From GCA-2718815 sp963578105 (GTDB lineage: Bacteria > Planctomycetota > Planctomycetia > Pirellulales > Pirellulaceae): a stretch of DNA of 64,000 nucleotides. Made by a program: the position numbers and the translations under genes. The DNA is taken from positions 1-64,000 of the forward strand of contig CAUZBP010000002.1 of the NCBI GenBank assembly GCA_963578105.1, read 5' to 3'. A model generated the notes under the pieces. That model was not told the DNA's origin and did no database searches. It worked only from the letters and a program-made list of their open reading frames with translations. Positions 1 through 8,251 of this stretch are shown here, piece by piece (the first letter of the stretch is position 1; each line of letters opens with the position of its first letter).

Positions 1-310
1 CGCAGAAGATATGTTTTCCGGCAGCGGCGGCTGCTTGGACCATTTCAAGATGGGTGTTGTTTGACGTGGTGATGACCACCATGTCAATCTCAGGGTCGGC
101 CACGACTTCTCGCCAGTTGGTGGTGGAACGCGTAAATCCAAATCGTGATTGTGCGTCCCGGGCTCGCGTTTCCACCTCATCAGCACACGCGACCAGGGAG
201 GCGGAAATGTCAGCGTGACGAAAGCGGTCCGCAATGTTGAGGTAGGCTCGGCTGTGTACGGTTCCCATCCACCCCATTCCGATGACGCCCACACGAATTG
301 TTTTGGCCAT
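1..310 (-). CDS. Gfo/Idh/MocA oxidoreductase, N-terminal part
   Basis: The first 103 codons are in the window; the rest lies beyond base 1. The protein begins at an ATG (complement of 308-310) and opens with the dinucleotide-binding stretch GVIGMGWMG at residues 8-16. It reads without a stop through the Rossmann fold to GKHIFC, just before where the EKP motif of the family should lie. Such enzymes oxidise or reduce sugars, inositols or related cyclic polyols with NAD(P). The start is well placed for the family. It is divergent from the decayed sialidase-like gene. The substrate cannot be told. Confidence 0.88.
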   Translation of the reverse strand, partial: MAKTIRVGVIGMGWMGTVHSRAYLNIADRFRHADISASLVACADEVETRARDAQSRFGFTRSTTNWREVVADPEIDMVVITTSNNTHLEMVQAAAAAGKHIFC

Positions 311-572
311 GCTCCTTCTCCTTGTTGTAGGTAGAACGTCAATTTATTCTGGTTGACCACCTGCAGGATCCGCAGCTGCAGTCCGAGTGATTTCCGATTA
401 CGTGCGCCCGGGTTGCGAAAAACAGTTTGCAGCCCATTGCGATGTGTCAGCAGGAAAAGCTTTCCGAGTGTCAGGCAGCGAATGTCAGTGGCCGATTCTA
501 TCTTGCACAGGCCTCGGGCACCATCTCCCGCAGGCTGCAGCAGGGAAGTGGAAACATTTCTAAAACGATTGA
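311..572. other. intergenic, no gene seen
   Basis: This stretch separates the divergent MocA gene from the recognisable part of the sialidase remnant. Short open frames exist on the plus strand, but none resembles a known family. It may hold the lost 5' end of the remnant and the MocA promoter; neither could be located. Confidence 0.5.
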
Positions 573-1297
573 AAATCAGCATGGAATTTCCGTGTTTCCA
601 TTGTCGTGTATCACTCCGACGACGAAGGAAAAAACTGGACTGCAGGAAAGCCTTTTAAGGGCCCGTTTCGTTGGTCGATTCCAACAGTCAGCCACGTTTT
701 GGAAAGTCAAAGCGGAGATGTGGTTCTCCCAATTTTCGGCTGCGTGAGCGAAGACGAGATGAGTTCTTATTCGTCGTCCAACGGAGTCATCCGTTCGAAG
801 GATGGAAGAGAGTGGAGTGATTTTTTTTGTGTTTCGAGCAGAGCCTCCCCAGGCGGGACAGTATCAGTGGGAACCACGTTACAGTGAAATGGATATTCTG
901 AAGATGTCTGACGGAACATGGGTCGCCTTCTCCCGGCACGAGTTCATTACAATGGGACCCAGCGGTTGAGGCGCTAACGACGTGGCGATCAGCACCGACC
1001 AGGGGCGTCGCTGGAAAAAAACAGGCAGTAGTCTGGCCGGGGTGAGTCAACAAAAAGGGGTGGTGTTGCCTCACGGTGGGCTCGCTCTGACTTATCGCTC
1101 GAGTTCTTGGCAGCAGCCGGGGGTTGGCATCAGCTACGACCAGTGACGCAGTTTTTGACTACGGTCTGGCTGAGCCCTACGAGACGGTGAACGCTTTTGC
1201 GACGAAGGAGGACGAGTTTGTGATCTTTACGACCAAGGGTCACCGTTCGGACATGTTGGCCGGAATCTATCGCTGGGTACCGGAATCAGGGAGATAA
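573..1297 (+). pseudogene. decayed BNR-repeat sialidase-like gene
   Basis: Pieces of one protein are spread over at least three reading frames. From 573 the frame reads VVYHSDDEGKNW, an Asp-box, then VIRSKDGREWSD, a second Asp-box, to about 840. The homology then moves to another frame (QYQWEPRYSEMDILKMSDG..., stop near 968). A third segment (DVAISTDQGRRWKK..., stop near 1145) carries another Asp-box. A last segment starts at about 1150 with FDYGLAEPYETVN and ends in IYRWVPESGR at a stop at 1295-1297. No single frame can make the protein. Asp-boxes are the mark of six-bladed neuraminidase-type propellers. No convincing homology is seen before 573, so the N-terminus is missing or too decayed. 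Confidence 0.75.
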
Positions 1298-1394
1298 TGC
1301 CAGTGGTGGATAAGTGTTCCGTGGTTTGGATTGAGGGCTGTGTCGCGAAAGCTGTGGGGTGTTGCTCGGCAGGCGCCACTCGATGAGCAGGCCC

Positions 1395-1417
1395 GGCAGC
1401 CGATCTGATCGGCTGCC
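1395..1417. terminator. perfect 10-bp stem, 3-nt loop
   Basis: GGCAGCCGAT (1395-1404), loop CTG, then ATCGGCTGCC (1408-1417) form an uninterrupted GC-rich hairpin. It lies between the 3' ends of two convergent decayed genes (plus-strand stop at 1297, minus-strand stop at 1478). No T-tract follows on either strand, so it may be a bidirectional or Rho-assisted terminator. Confidence 0.55.
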
Positions 1418-1477
1418 AGACAGCCAGCGTCAGAAAGTCCGCACGGGACGAGCGCCCGGTCCGGATTCCTGCACGTT

Positions 1478-1863
1478 CTATACGGACAACCGGTTCAGAA
1501 TAATTCTCGTGATTTGTTCGACGACGGGATCTTCTCCGCGCAAACCCTTGGCCCACTCGGTGCAGCCAGTTGTAAACACGATGCCACCCTGCTCATACAA
1601 ACCCATAACGGCTGATCCGGGCTGCTGGGTCCGCTGTAGAGTGTATATCCCCCTCCAGGTGTTGTAGGCATAGTCGGGTTTGTCGTGAGCTGCAACAAAA
1701 CCTTTGCTGCGCGGCCTGGGTGTTCAGAGCGGACGACAAAAGAAATCTCACCTGTCGTTCACACTCCATCATGCTCCGTACGCAAGATGGCGCTGTAGTA
1801 GCCCGGTGGCCAGTTGCATGGAACGTGATCGTCAGGGGTTTGACCTGCTGGTTCATACGGTCA
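1478..1863 (-). pseudogene. decayed C-terminal piece of a dimethylformamidase-beta-like gene
   Basis: Read from 1863 downward, one frame gives NWPPGYYSAILRTEHDG, then an in-frame TGA, then TGEISFVVRSEHPGRAAK and VLLQLTT. The homology then moves to another frame (DYAYNTWRG...) and ends with GGIVFTTGCTEWAKGLRG and a TAG at 1478-1480. I recognise these blocks from the large C-terminal domain of N,N-dimethylformamidase beta-type proteins. The NTWRG block runs into the C-terminal block within about 20 residues, so a large internal piece appears deleted. One stop, one frameshift and the deletion argue for true decay. Confidence 0.65.
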
Positions 1864-2065
1864 ACGGGGCAGCATGATAGAACAGCGGTGCGCCCCTAGC
1901 GAGGCGGACTGTTTTCGGAAGACGTTTTCCGGAAGAGAGATTGCCGATCCCGTTTTGGTCTCAAGATCGAATCATCGGGTGCTCGCTCTGCTCCCCAGCA
2001 GGGGCGAAGTAGGATAAACTGGCGGCTTCTTCTGAAACCCCGGATAGGTGGTAAAGGATCCCATC

Positions 2066-3100
2066 ATGACCGACAAGAAAGTTCGCTGGGGCTTGCTGAG
2101 TACGGCCCGGATCAACGAACGTCTCATGGAACCGATTCGCAACGAGGTTCGTAGCGAGCTTGTAGCGGTAGCCAGTCGTGATAGGAAAAAGGCAGAGGAT
2201 TACGCCCGGCATTGGAAGATTCCGCGTGCCTATGGCAGCTACGAGCAGTTGCTGGCCGACGGAGACATCGATGCGATTTACGTGTCGCTTCCCAACGGGC
2301 TGCACACCGAATGGTCCGTCAAGTGTGCCGACGCCGGAAAACATGTACTTTGTGAAAAGCCTCTGGTGCTGACGGTGGCGGAAGTGGACCAGATGGAGCA
2401 GGCGGCCAGGCGCAACGGAGTAATCATTCAGGAAGCCGCCATGATGGGGTACCATCCACAGACGAACTACATTCGCCAGTTGGTTTCCGGCGGAGCGATC
2501 GGCCAGGTTTGCCTGGTGCGAGGTCTATTCAGTTATGTTTTGGAAAACCCTGACGATGTTCGTATGGACCCCGAACAAGGTGGGGGTGCGTTGTGGGATC
2601 TGGGGAGTTATTGTGTGCGATTCATGCGAACGGTCATCGGGCAAGAGCCACAGGAAGTGTCGGCGTCGCAAATCTCCAGTGAACGGGGCGTTGATCTGAG
2701 CTTCTCAGCACAGCTCGGGTTCCCCAGCGGCGCATGCGGACAGTTTTATTGCAGCTTTCAAGCATTCGGACACGTGGAAGGCGACTTGCTTGGCAGCGAA
2801 GGGCGGATCCAGGTTAGCTCTCCCTGGGCCAATCAACCGGGCTACGATGCGCATGTGCACCTGATTCGGCATGACGGATCACCTCCCCGGGGCACCTGGG
2901 ACGACGGGATGCTCGATCAGGAGATCAATACAAAAACCTATCGTGACACGAACGCCTACCAGGACGAAGTCGACTCGGTGGTTACCAGTATTCTGGACGG
3001 TGTTGCACCCGTCATTCCACTTTCGGACAGCCGTCAGAACGCTGCCGTGGTCGTTGCCTTGTTGCAGTCGGCACGGGAGGGAAAAACGGTCAAGGTTTAG
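2066..3100 (+). CDS. Gfo/Idh/MocA family oxidoreductase
   Basis: This 344-residue NAD(P)-dependent oxidoreductase has an N-terminal Rossmann fold (VRWGLLSTARI, residues 6-16), a variant nucleotide loop seen in the dihydrodiol-dehydrogenase-like branch. Residues 97-99 are the EKP motif (CEKPL), which places the catalytic lysine. The C-terminal half is the alpha/beta substrate domain (GGGALWDLGSYCVRF). An upstream in-frame GTG at 2048 exists, but ATG at 2066 follows AAAGGA at 2053-2058 with good spacing and gives the expected N-terminus. It converges on the epimerase gene at 3172. It likely acts on a sugar or polyol. Confidence 0.92.
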   Translation: MTDKKVRWGLLSTARINERLMEPIRNEVRSELVAVASRDRKKAEDYARHWKIPRAYGSYEQLLADGDIDAIYVSLPNGLHTEWSVKCADAGKHVLCEKPLVLTVAEVDQMEQAARRNGVIIQEAAMMGYHPQTNYIRQLVSGGAIGQVCLVRGLFSYVLENPDDVRMDPEQGGGALWDLGSYCVRFMRTVIGQEPQEVSASQISSERGVDLSFSAQLGFPSGACGQFYCSFQAFGHVEGDLLGSEGRIQVSSPWANQPGYDAHVHLIRHDGSPPRGTWDDGMLDQEINTKTYRDTNAYQDEVDSVVTSILDGVAPVIPLSDSRQNAAVVVALLQSAREGKTVKV

Positions 3101-3171
3101 GTTGTCTCGCCCTCCGTGACCTATCACATGGACTGTGCAGGCCCACCTGTTGTTCTTGTGTCCATCTTAAT

Positions 3172-3936
3172 TCAGCGATGTTCTTCGGGAATACCGTTCC
3201 AGGGTTCGATCGGTTCGTAACCCAGGAGTTGCCGGGCCGGCTCCGGATCCATGGCGTAGGGTTCCTGCTGACAGCTCGTCCCAAAGAGCACGGCAAAATT
3301 CACCTCCTGCACTTCCACGCACAGCGCATAAAATCGCCCGACATCCCGTTGGCTCCAGTACAAGCGTTGCAGCACTTTGTCTTCGGCCAATGTTTTCCAC
3401 ACGGACGGCTCGCGCGGTACCATTCCGGGCCGCACCACGATCATGCTCATGGCGTGCTGCTCCGAGTAGTAACGTGACCAGGCCTCCGCCATTGCCTTGG
3501 CAACTCCGTAATGGCTCACCGGGCAGAACGGATCGTCGACTTTGAGCGTTTGTTCCCGCCAGTTGTGGCCTTCAACGGCCTGGCCGGAACTGGTCACGAC
3601 GACACGTTGTAGTCGATGTCGCCGGGCTGCTTCCAGTACGTGGTAGACACCGATCACGTTGGGTTCCAGCAGGACGGTCAAGAAATCCGCCTCATCCGGA
3701 TACGCTGCCAGGTGGACAAGGGTATCCATACCGCTGACGGCACGATCGACGGATTCTGCATCGGCCAGGTCACCCAGTTGGAAGTCGTCCAGTCCAGTGG
3801 TTGAATCCTGGAGGCCAACCCGGTCAAATCCTCGCACTCGATGTCCCCGCGAAATCAGTTCGCGACAGACGGCTTGCCCCAGGACACCGGAGGATCCGGT
3901 GACCAGGACTTTCTCGCTTGGATTTTGAGAACTCAT
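3172..3936 (-). CDS. NAD-dependent epimerase/dehydratase (extended SDR)
   Basis: The 254-residue protein has the SDR nucleotide-binding motif TGSSGVLG (G14, G17, G20), HLAAYP, a serine in VVVTSSG and the catalytic pair Y143/K147 in YGVAK. This is the extended short-chain dehydrogenase fold, shorter than typical UDP-sugar epimerases (about 310-330) and closer to uronate-dehydrogenase-like members. Its ATG overlaps the end of the hydroxyacid dehydrogenase gene by 4 bp, so the two are probably translationally coupled. It closes a minus-strand run with the dehydrogenase and aminotransferase. The substrate is unknown; a sugar acid or polyol is the natural guess. Confidence 0.88.
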   Translation of the reverse strand: MSSQNPSEKVLVTGSSGVLGQAVCRELISRGHRVRGFDRVGLQDSTTGLDDFQLGDLADAESVDRAVSGMDTLVHLAAYPDEADFLTVLLEPNVIGVYHVLEAARRHRLQRVVVTSSGQAVEGHNWREQTLKVDDPFCPVSHYGVAKAMAEAWSRYYSEQHAMSMIVVRPGMVPREPSVWKTLAEDKVLQRLYWSQRDVGRFYALCVEVQEVNFAVLFGTSCQQEPYAMDPEPARQLLGYEPIEPWNGIPEEHR

Positions 3937-4979
3937 GACGACCTTTCGGCATAACGTTTTAATTTGTTCTTCAGACCGGGGCGTTCGAGAACTTCTTGGT
4001 TCACGACGTGCTGAGGGGCCCGACCGTGAAATACGTCGAGCGCCGCCTGGCAGGCGCCACGGCCGTTGCCCAGGTACAACTCCGCTGTGCCGCCTACCGA
4101 ATGTGGCAGCGGTATCAGGTTGTCCAACTCCAGAAGCGGGTCAGCCGGGTCGATAGGTTCCACTTCAAACACATCCAGAGCAGCACCCCGAATGGTGCGC
4201 TCACGCAGTGCGGTGGTCAGTGCCCGCTGGTCGATGATCGGACCGCGGGCTGTATTGACGAGAAAAGCAGTGGGTTTCATGAGATTCAGTTCACGTTCTC
4301 CCACCAGACCGCGCGTGGTGTCATTTAACAGGCAGTGGATACTCACGAAGTCGGACTCGCTCAGCAAAGTATCCAGGTCGACCAGTTCGACTCCCCAGGC
4401 TGACGCTTGTTCGGGCGGGCAATGCGGGTCGTAGGCCAGTCGCCGGGAGGGTTGGAAGGGAATGACCAACTGCATCAGGTCAGCGCCAATGTTTCCGAGC
4501 CCAATGGCTCCGATGGCTTTATCCGTCAGGCAGCAGCCGAGCAATTGTTTACTGTCCTGCCAGCGTCCCTCGCGGAGCAGTTGGCTCTTGGGGAATAGTT
4601 GTTTGGCAAGCGCGAGCATCAGGGCCAAACTTCCCTCTGCCATGCCGCGGCGCACGCCTTCGGGTGTGATGGCCAGGATGACGTCATTTTGTGTACAGGC
4701 CTCGACGTCGATCATGTCGTATCCGACACCAAAACGGGCGACCAAGGTCAGACGTTCGGCGTCACACAGATTGTTTTCGTTGAACTGGGGGTAGAGTGTG
4801 ATGACAGCATCGACATTAGCAAGCTGTTCTGGAGTTGCCTGGGCGTGGTATTCATCAAAAAACTCGTAACCAAGACCCGGCTTCGAGTCAAAGACGTCCA
4901 GGCCGATGTCCCCGAATGCGGATTCACCGTCACTGGTTAGGAAATCGTTGGTAATCCCAACGCGAAATTTGTCGGCCAT
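3933..4979 (-). CDS. D-isomer-specific 2-hydroxyacid dehydrogenase
   Basis: The 348-residue protein matches the phosphoglycerate/formate/glyoxylate dehydrogenase family. The NAD-binding motif GAIGLGNIG is at 157-165. The active-site triad is visible as R245 (TARGP), E274 (FEVEP) and H293 (LPHS). The family interconverts 2-keto acids and D-2-hydroxy acids using NAD(H). The stop overlaps the epimerase start by 4 bp, and the aminotransferase gene lies 120 bp upstream on the same strand. A transaminase making a 2-keto acid followed by this reductase would be a coherent step pair. I cannot assign a substrate. Confidence 0.92.
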   Translation of the reverse strand: MADKFRVGITNDFLTSDGESAFGDIGLDVFDSKPGLGYEFFDEYHAQATPEQLANVDAVITLYPQFNENNLCDAERLTLVARFGVGYDMIDVEACTQNDVILAITPEGVRRGMAEGSLALMLALAKQLFPKSQLLREGRWQDSKQLLGCCLTDKAIGAIGLGNIGADLMQLVIPFQPSRRLAYDPHCPPEQASAWGVELVDLDTLLSESDFVSIHCLLNDTTRGLVGERELNLMKPTAFLVNTARGPIIDQRALTTALRERTIRGAALDVFEVEPIDPADPLLELDNLIPLPHSVGGTAELYLGNGRGACQAALDVFHGRAPQHVVNQEVLERPGLKNKLKRYAERSS

Positions 4980-5098
4980 CGTTGTTTCCTGCCGGGTTTT
5001 TATGATGAGCGGTGAATCGGGGTTTTCAACCCGGGATGACGCGCAGGGTTCGCTAGTGGTTTTGAGTGTGGCAGTCGTCGCTGCGGGCAGGAGACCCG

Positions 5099-6478
5099 TT
5101 ATGGTTCAACGGTATTTAATACTTCCTGTATGCTGCGATCCAGGATCGCCAGGATCTGATCAATTTGCTCTTCTTCGACGATCAGGGGAGGTGCGATCGC
5201 CAGCCAGTGCGGGTCAAAACGAGTCAATAGTCCATTGGCCAGCGCTCGGCGACCGATTTGAGTGCCGATGGGAGGATCGAATCGCTTACGGGTGGTCCGA
5301 TCGGCCACGAATTCGATCCCTTGAAACAGGCCCTTGCCTCGTATGTCGCCAATGATTCCGTGACGTTGCATATCTTCCAGCCCCTTTCTTAGCCGAGCGC
5401 CGGTTCGCCTCGCGTTTCCACACAGGTCACGGCTTACGATTTCTTCCAGCGTGGCTAATCCGGCGACGGCGCCGAGGGGGTTTCCTTCGAAGGTGTGCCC
5501 TTCGACAAACCCGGGGTTCGACGTTACGTCACCCCAGAAAGCGTCGGCCACGTGTTGTCTGCAAAGCAGCGCAGCCAGTGGCGTGTAGCCACTGCTCAGA
5601 CCTTTGCCCACGCAAATCATATCGGGTGTCACCCCGAAGGTTTGAGCGGCAAACATTTGCCCCGTTCGACCGATTCCGTTAATGATTTCGTCAAAGACCA
5701 GCAGCACGTTGTGGCGGTCACAAATCTCTCGTAGCAACGGTAGGTATTCCTCCGGGGGATCGATGATGCCACCCGTATTCCCGATCGGCTCTACCATGAC
5801 GGCTGCCACCGTGTCGGGATCTTCCATTTGAATCACATCTTCGATGAGCGTTGCGCAAGTGATTTCGCAGTCCGGATATGTTTTTCCGAAAGGGCAACGA
5901 TAACAGGTGGGCGGGAATACGTGAACGAATCCGGGTGCTAACGGCTCGTTGACCGATCTGCGTGACGCGACTCCCGAGGCGGACAGGGAACCCATCGTCG
6001 AACCATGCCAGGACTGATAACGAGATACGATCTTGGTCTTGGTGGGATGTCCCGTCAGCTTGTGATATTGTCGCGCCATTTTGATGGCACCCTCGGTGGA
6101 CTCAGATCCCCCGGTGAAAAATTTAACAGCACCGATATCGTCCGGGGCCAGTTCGACCAACCGGTTGGCCAGGCGAATCGCCTGCGGATTGGTGCCATGC
6201 ATAGCGGGAGAAAAACAGAGAGATTCCATCTGCTGGCGGATGGCTTCGATGACCCGAGTGTTGTGATGTCCCACACTGACCACGTAAATTCCTGATAATG
6301 CGTCGATGTACTGTTTACCGTGAACATCCCAGTAGTGGATGCCATCTGCCCGTGAGATCACGAAGGGATCCCGGACAAATTCTGTCATCTGATCCCGGAT
6401 GAAAATACGCCGCAGAAACTTTTCTTCGGTGAGTTGGGCATCGGAGATCGCGCTGAGAGTGTCTGCTGGTGTCGACAT
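5099..6478 (-). CDS. class III PLP-dependent aminotransferase
   Basis: This 459-residue fold-type I, class III (omega) aminotransferase shows the PLP phosphate contact region FFTGGSESTEG (121-131), the FDEI motif at 262-265 whose aspartate contacts the pyridine nitrogen, and the Schiff-base lysine K292 in VGKGLSSGYTP. A cysteine cluster at 202-218 (CYRC, then CEITC) is common in one branch of the family and is not by itself a metal site. Members transfer amino groups from omega-amino acids or amines to pyruvate or a similar acceptor. It is the first of a minus-strand trio with the hydroxyacid dehydrogenase and epimerase. Confidence 0.93.
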   Translation of the reverse strand: MSTPADTLSAISDAQLTEEKFLRRIFIRDQMTEFVRDPFVISRADGIHYWDVHGKQYIDALSGIYVVSVGHHNTRVIEAIRQQMESLCFSPAMHGTNPQAIRLANRLVELAPDDIGAVKFFTGGSESTEGAIKMARQYHKLTGHPTKTKIVSRYQSWHGSTMGSLSASGVASRRSVNEPLAPGFVHVFPPTCYRCPFGKTYPDCEITCATLIEDVIQMEDPDTVAAVMVEPIGNTGGIIDPPEEYLPLLREICDRHNVLLVFDEIINGIGRTGQMFAAQTFGVTPDMICVGKGLSSGYTPLAALLCRQHVADAFWGDVTSNPGFVEGHTFEGNPLGAVAGLATLEEIVSRDLCGNARRTGARLRKGLEDMQRHGIIGDIRGKGLFQGIEFVADRTTRKRFDPPIGTQIGRRALANGLLTRFDPHWLAIAPPLIVEEEQIDQILAILDRSIQEVLNTVEP

Positions 6479-6792
6479 AAAAAGGACTCCGGGAAGAGGG
6501 AATAGTGGGGCAAAAAGACCGGGAAAACCAGGGACTGAAATGTGTTCCCAATAGGTCCTCCTGTTTTTTACCGTACCGACCGCAACGCTTTGTGCCGGTC
6601 GTCCTTCGCGGTGACAGGTGAAGGATGGATCACCGCTGAGTTCCGATCGGTGGAGGAAGGATTCGATCGGGACAACGTCGCGTCAGTTAGGTTATCTCAT
6701 CAGTGGACAGATTGACCAGAGGTGGGGGGGCTTGAGAGGTGGAAAAGGTTCCGTGGCGGGATGTTTTTATGCCATTAGACCCGAGCGAATCG
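6479..6792. other. intergenic between two minus-strand genes
   Basis: These 314 bp separate the M20 peptidase stop from the aminotransferase start and probably carry the aminotransferase promoter. A 6-bp stem, CGACCG (6577-6582) with CGGTCG (6596-6601), could be a weak terminator for the peptidase gene, although no T-tract follows on the minus strand. No convincing gene is present. Confidence 0.5.
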
Positions 6793-7980
6793 TCACGACC
6801 GGCGTTTGTCACAGAACTCGACGGCGGTCGCCGCATAGACCATCGCCACACGCTCCAGTTCTGCGAGAGGGACCTCCTCGCTGGTGGTATGAGCACCCAG
6901 TGCGGCTGGTCCGTGCGTGATGGCTGGTATGCCCGCCAGGTTGACGAATTTATTTCCATCATCGGCAAACGGTTTGGCACCGATGGGCAATTCGCTGCCC
7001 GAGATGATACGGCTGGCTGCTTGTACGGCAGTCACCAGGGGGTTACTGATGTCGATCTCGTAAGCGTGACCGGAAGCTCGAAAATCTCCTTTGATCTGTA
7101 CTCCGAAGGACTCTTCGATTTCAGAGAGGATCTCCTCGTACTGTTTTTGCACATCGTTGACATCGGTGCCCGGTATCCACCGTCGAGTGCCCGCCAGTCG
7201 GCAGGTGGTTGGCGCCTGGTTGTAGATCTCGCCAGCATGTATTTCACCGATAAAGCAGCTTTCGCGACCCGCCAGTGGATGGGTGTGCTTCAATAGCTGT
7301 TGGTCCAATTTGCGAAATCGGCAGACCAGTTCTGCTCCAGCGGCAATGACTTGTGGTTGGTCAATACCTCCCAGGACTTCATGGACCGGTTCGCCTTCGC
7401 GCGAAATGGTTAAGTCGATGATCGACTGGCCACGACCCGCGACCGGCAAAGGGGTCGCGAGATATTCAGGTAACAGGACGCCATCGCCCGACCATCCTTC
7501 TTCGATCAGACTGCTTACCTGGCTGCCATCTCCCCAGGGAGATTCATGCAGGTCGTGGGCGGTCAACAGAATACTGCCGCCAGGCAGAAGGTCGGTGTCC
7601 CGCAGCAACAGCATGGCTTCGACCGCGGCGGCCAGGCCTCCCTTCATGTCGGATGCGCCGCTTCCGTACAACTTTCCGTCTTCAACACGTGCGGGAACAA
7701 AGGGTAGATGAACGGTGTCCAGATGACCGTTGAATTGCAGTTTGCGCCCATCTTTTCCACTGTCAAAGGTGGTGACAACGGCCGGGGATTCGGGCCAGCC
7801 AGCCACGGGTCGCGCCACATCGAATCCCTCACTCGATAGAATGTCTTGCAGGCAGTCAGCCGCCGCTGCGGCAGATCGGGTGGGACTGGGGACATTAATC
7901 AATCGCATCGCCATATCCAGCAGTCGTTTCGGTTGAATGGCCGTTGCGAGTTGCTCACTCATTGCGGAATGAATGGTCAT
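6793..7980 (-). CDS. M20-family metallopeptidase (ArgE/DapE-like)
   Basis: From ATG at 7978-7980 the protein has 395 residues, normal for ArgE/DapE/carboxypeptidase G2-like hydrolases. Visible motifs are the zinc ligand pair in NGHLDTV (H86, D88), the bridging aspartate D111 in GASDMKGG, and the late histidine in GAHTTSEEVPL. The usual paired catalytic glutamates are not obvious: the region reads AHDLHESPWGDGS, so E146 would have to serve. A longer in-frame form from 8169 has no family-like residues before M64 and is disfavoured. It cleaves an amide in a small N-acyl amino acid or peptide. It is divergent from the M19 dipeptidase at 8252. Confidence 0.88.
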   Translation of the reverse strand: MTIHSAMSEQLATAIQPKRLLDMAMRLINVPSPTRSAAAAADCLQDILSSEGFDVARPVAGWPESPAVVTTFDSGKDGRKLQFNGHLDTVHLPFVPARVEDGKLYGSGASDMKGGLAAAVEAMLLLRDTDLLPGGSILLTAHDLHESPWGDGSQVSSLIEEGWSGDGVLLPEYLATPLPVAGRGQSIIDLTISREGEPVHEVLGGIDQPQVIAAGAELVCRFRKLDQQLLKHTHPLAGRESCFIGEIHAGEIYNQAPTTCRLAGTRRWIPGTDVNDVQKQYEEILSEIEESFGVQIKGDFRASGHAYEIDISNPLVTAVQAASRIISGSELPIGAKPFADDGNKFVNLAGIPAITHGPAALGAHTTSEEVPLAELERVAMVYAATAVEFCDKRRS

Positions 7981-8251
7981 GAGTACTGCTTGGAATGGGG
8001 AGTGTTTGCGGGGAAGATGCCCTGTCGAGCGGTTGTTTGATAGATTATAGAGGGATCTTGAGTTGGCACTATCCCCGGGGTTCTTCTCCGCCCTCCAGCT
8101 GGTGAACGTTGTAAATACAGGTCCAAGAAATGTCTGCTTGTTGATGATGGTTGCTAACACATCATTCAATGGACGGCCTGAATCACCCGGTGGACCTCAC
8201 AGGTCACGGTATGGACCAAGGTGGACAAAACAAGCTGGAAAGTAAAACGTC
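7981..8251. promoter_or_regulatory. divergent control region of two peptidase genes
   Basis: These 271 bp lie between the start of the M20 peptidase gene (minus) and the M19 dipeptidase gene (plus), so they should hold both promoters. I found no box pair strong enough to name. The shared position suggests the two peptidases are co-regulated. Confidence 0.4.
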
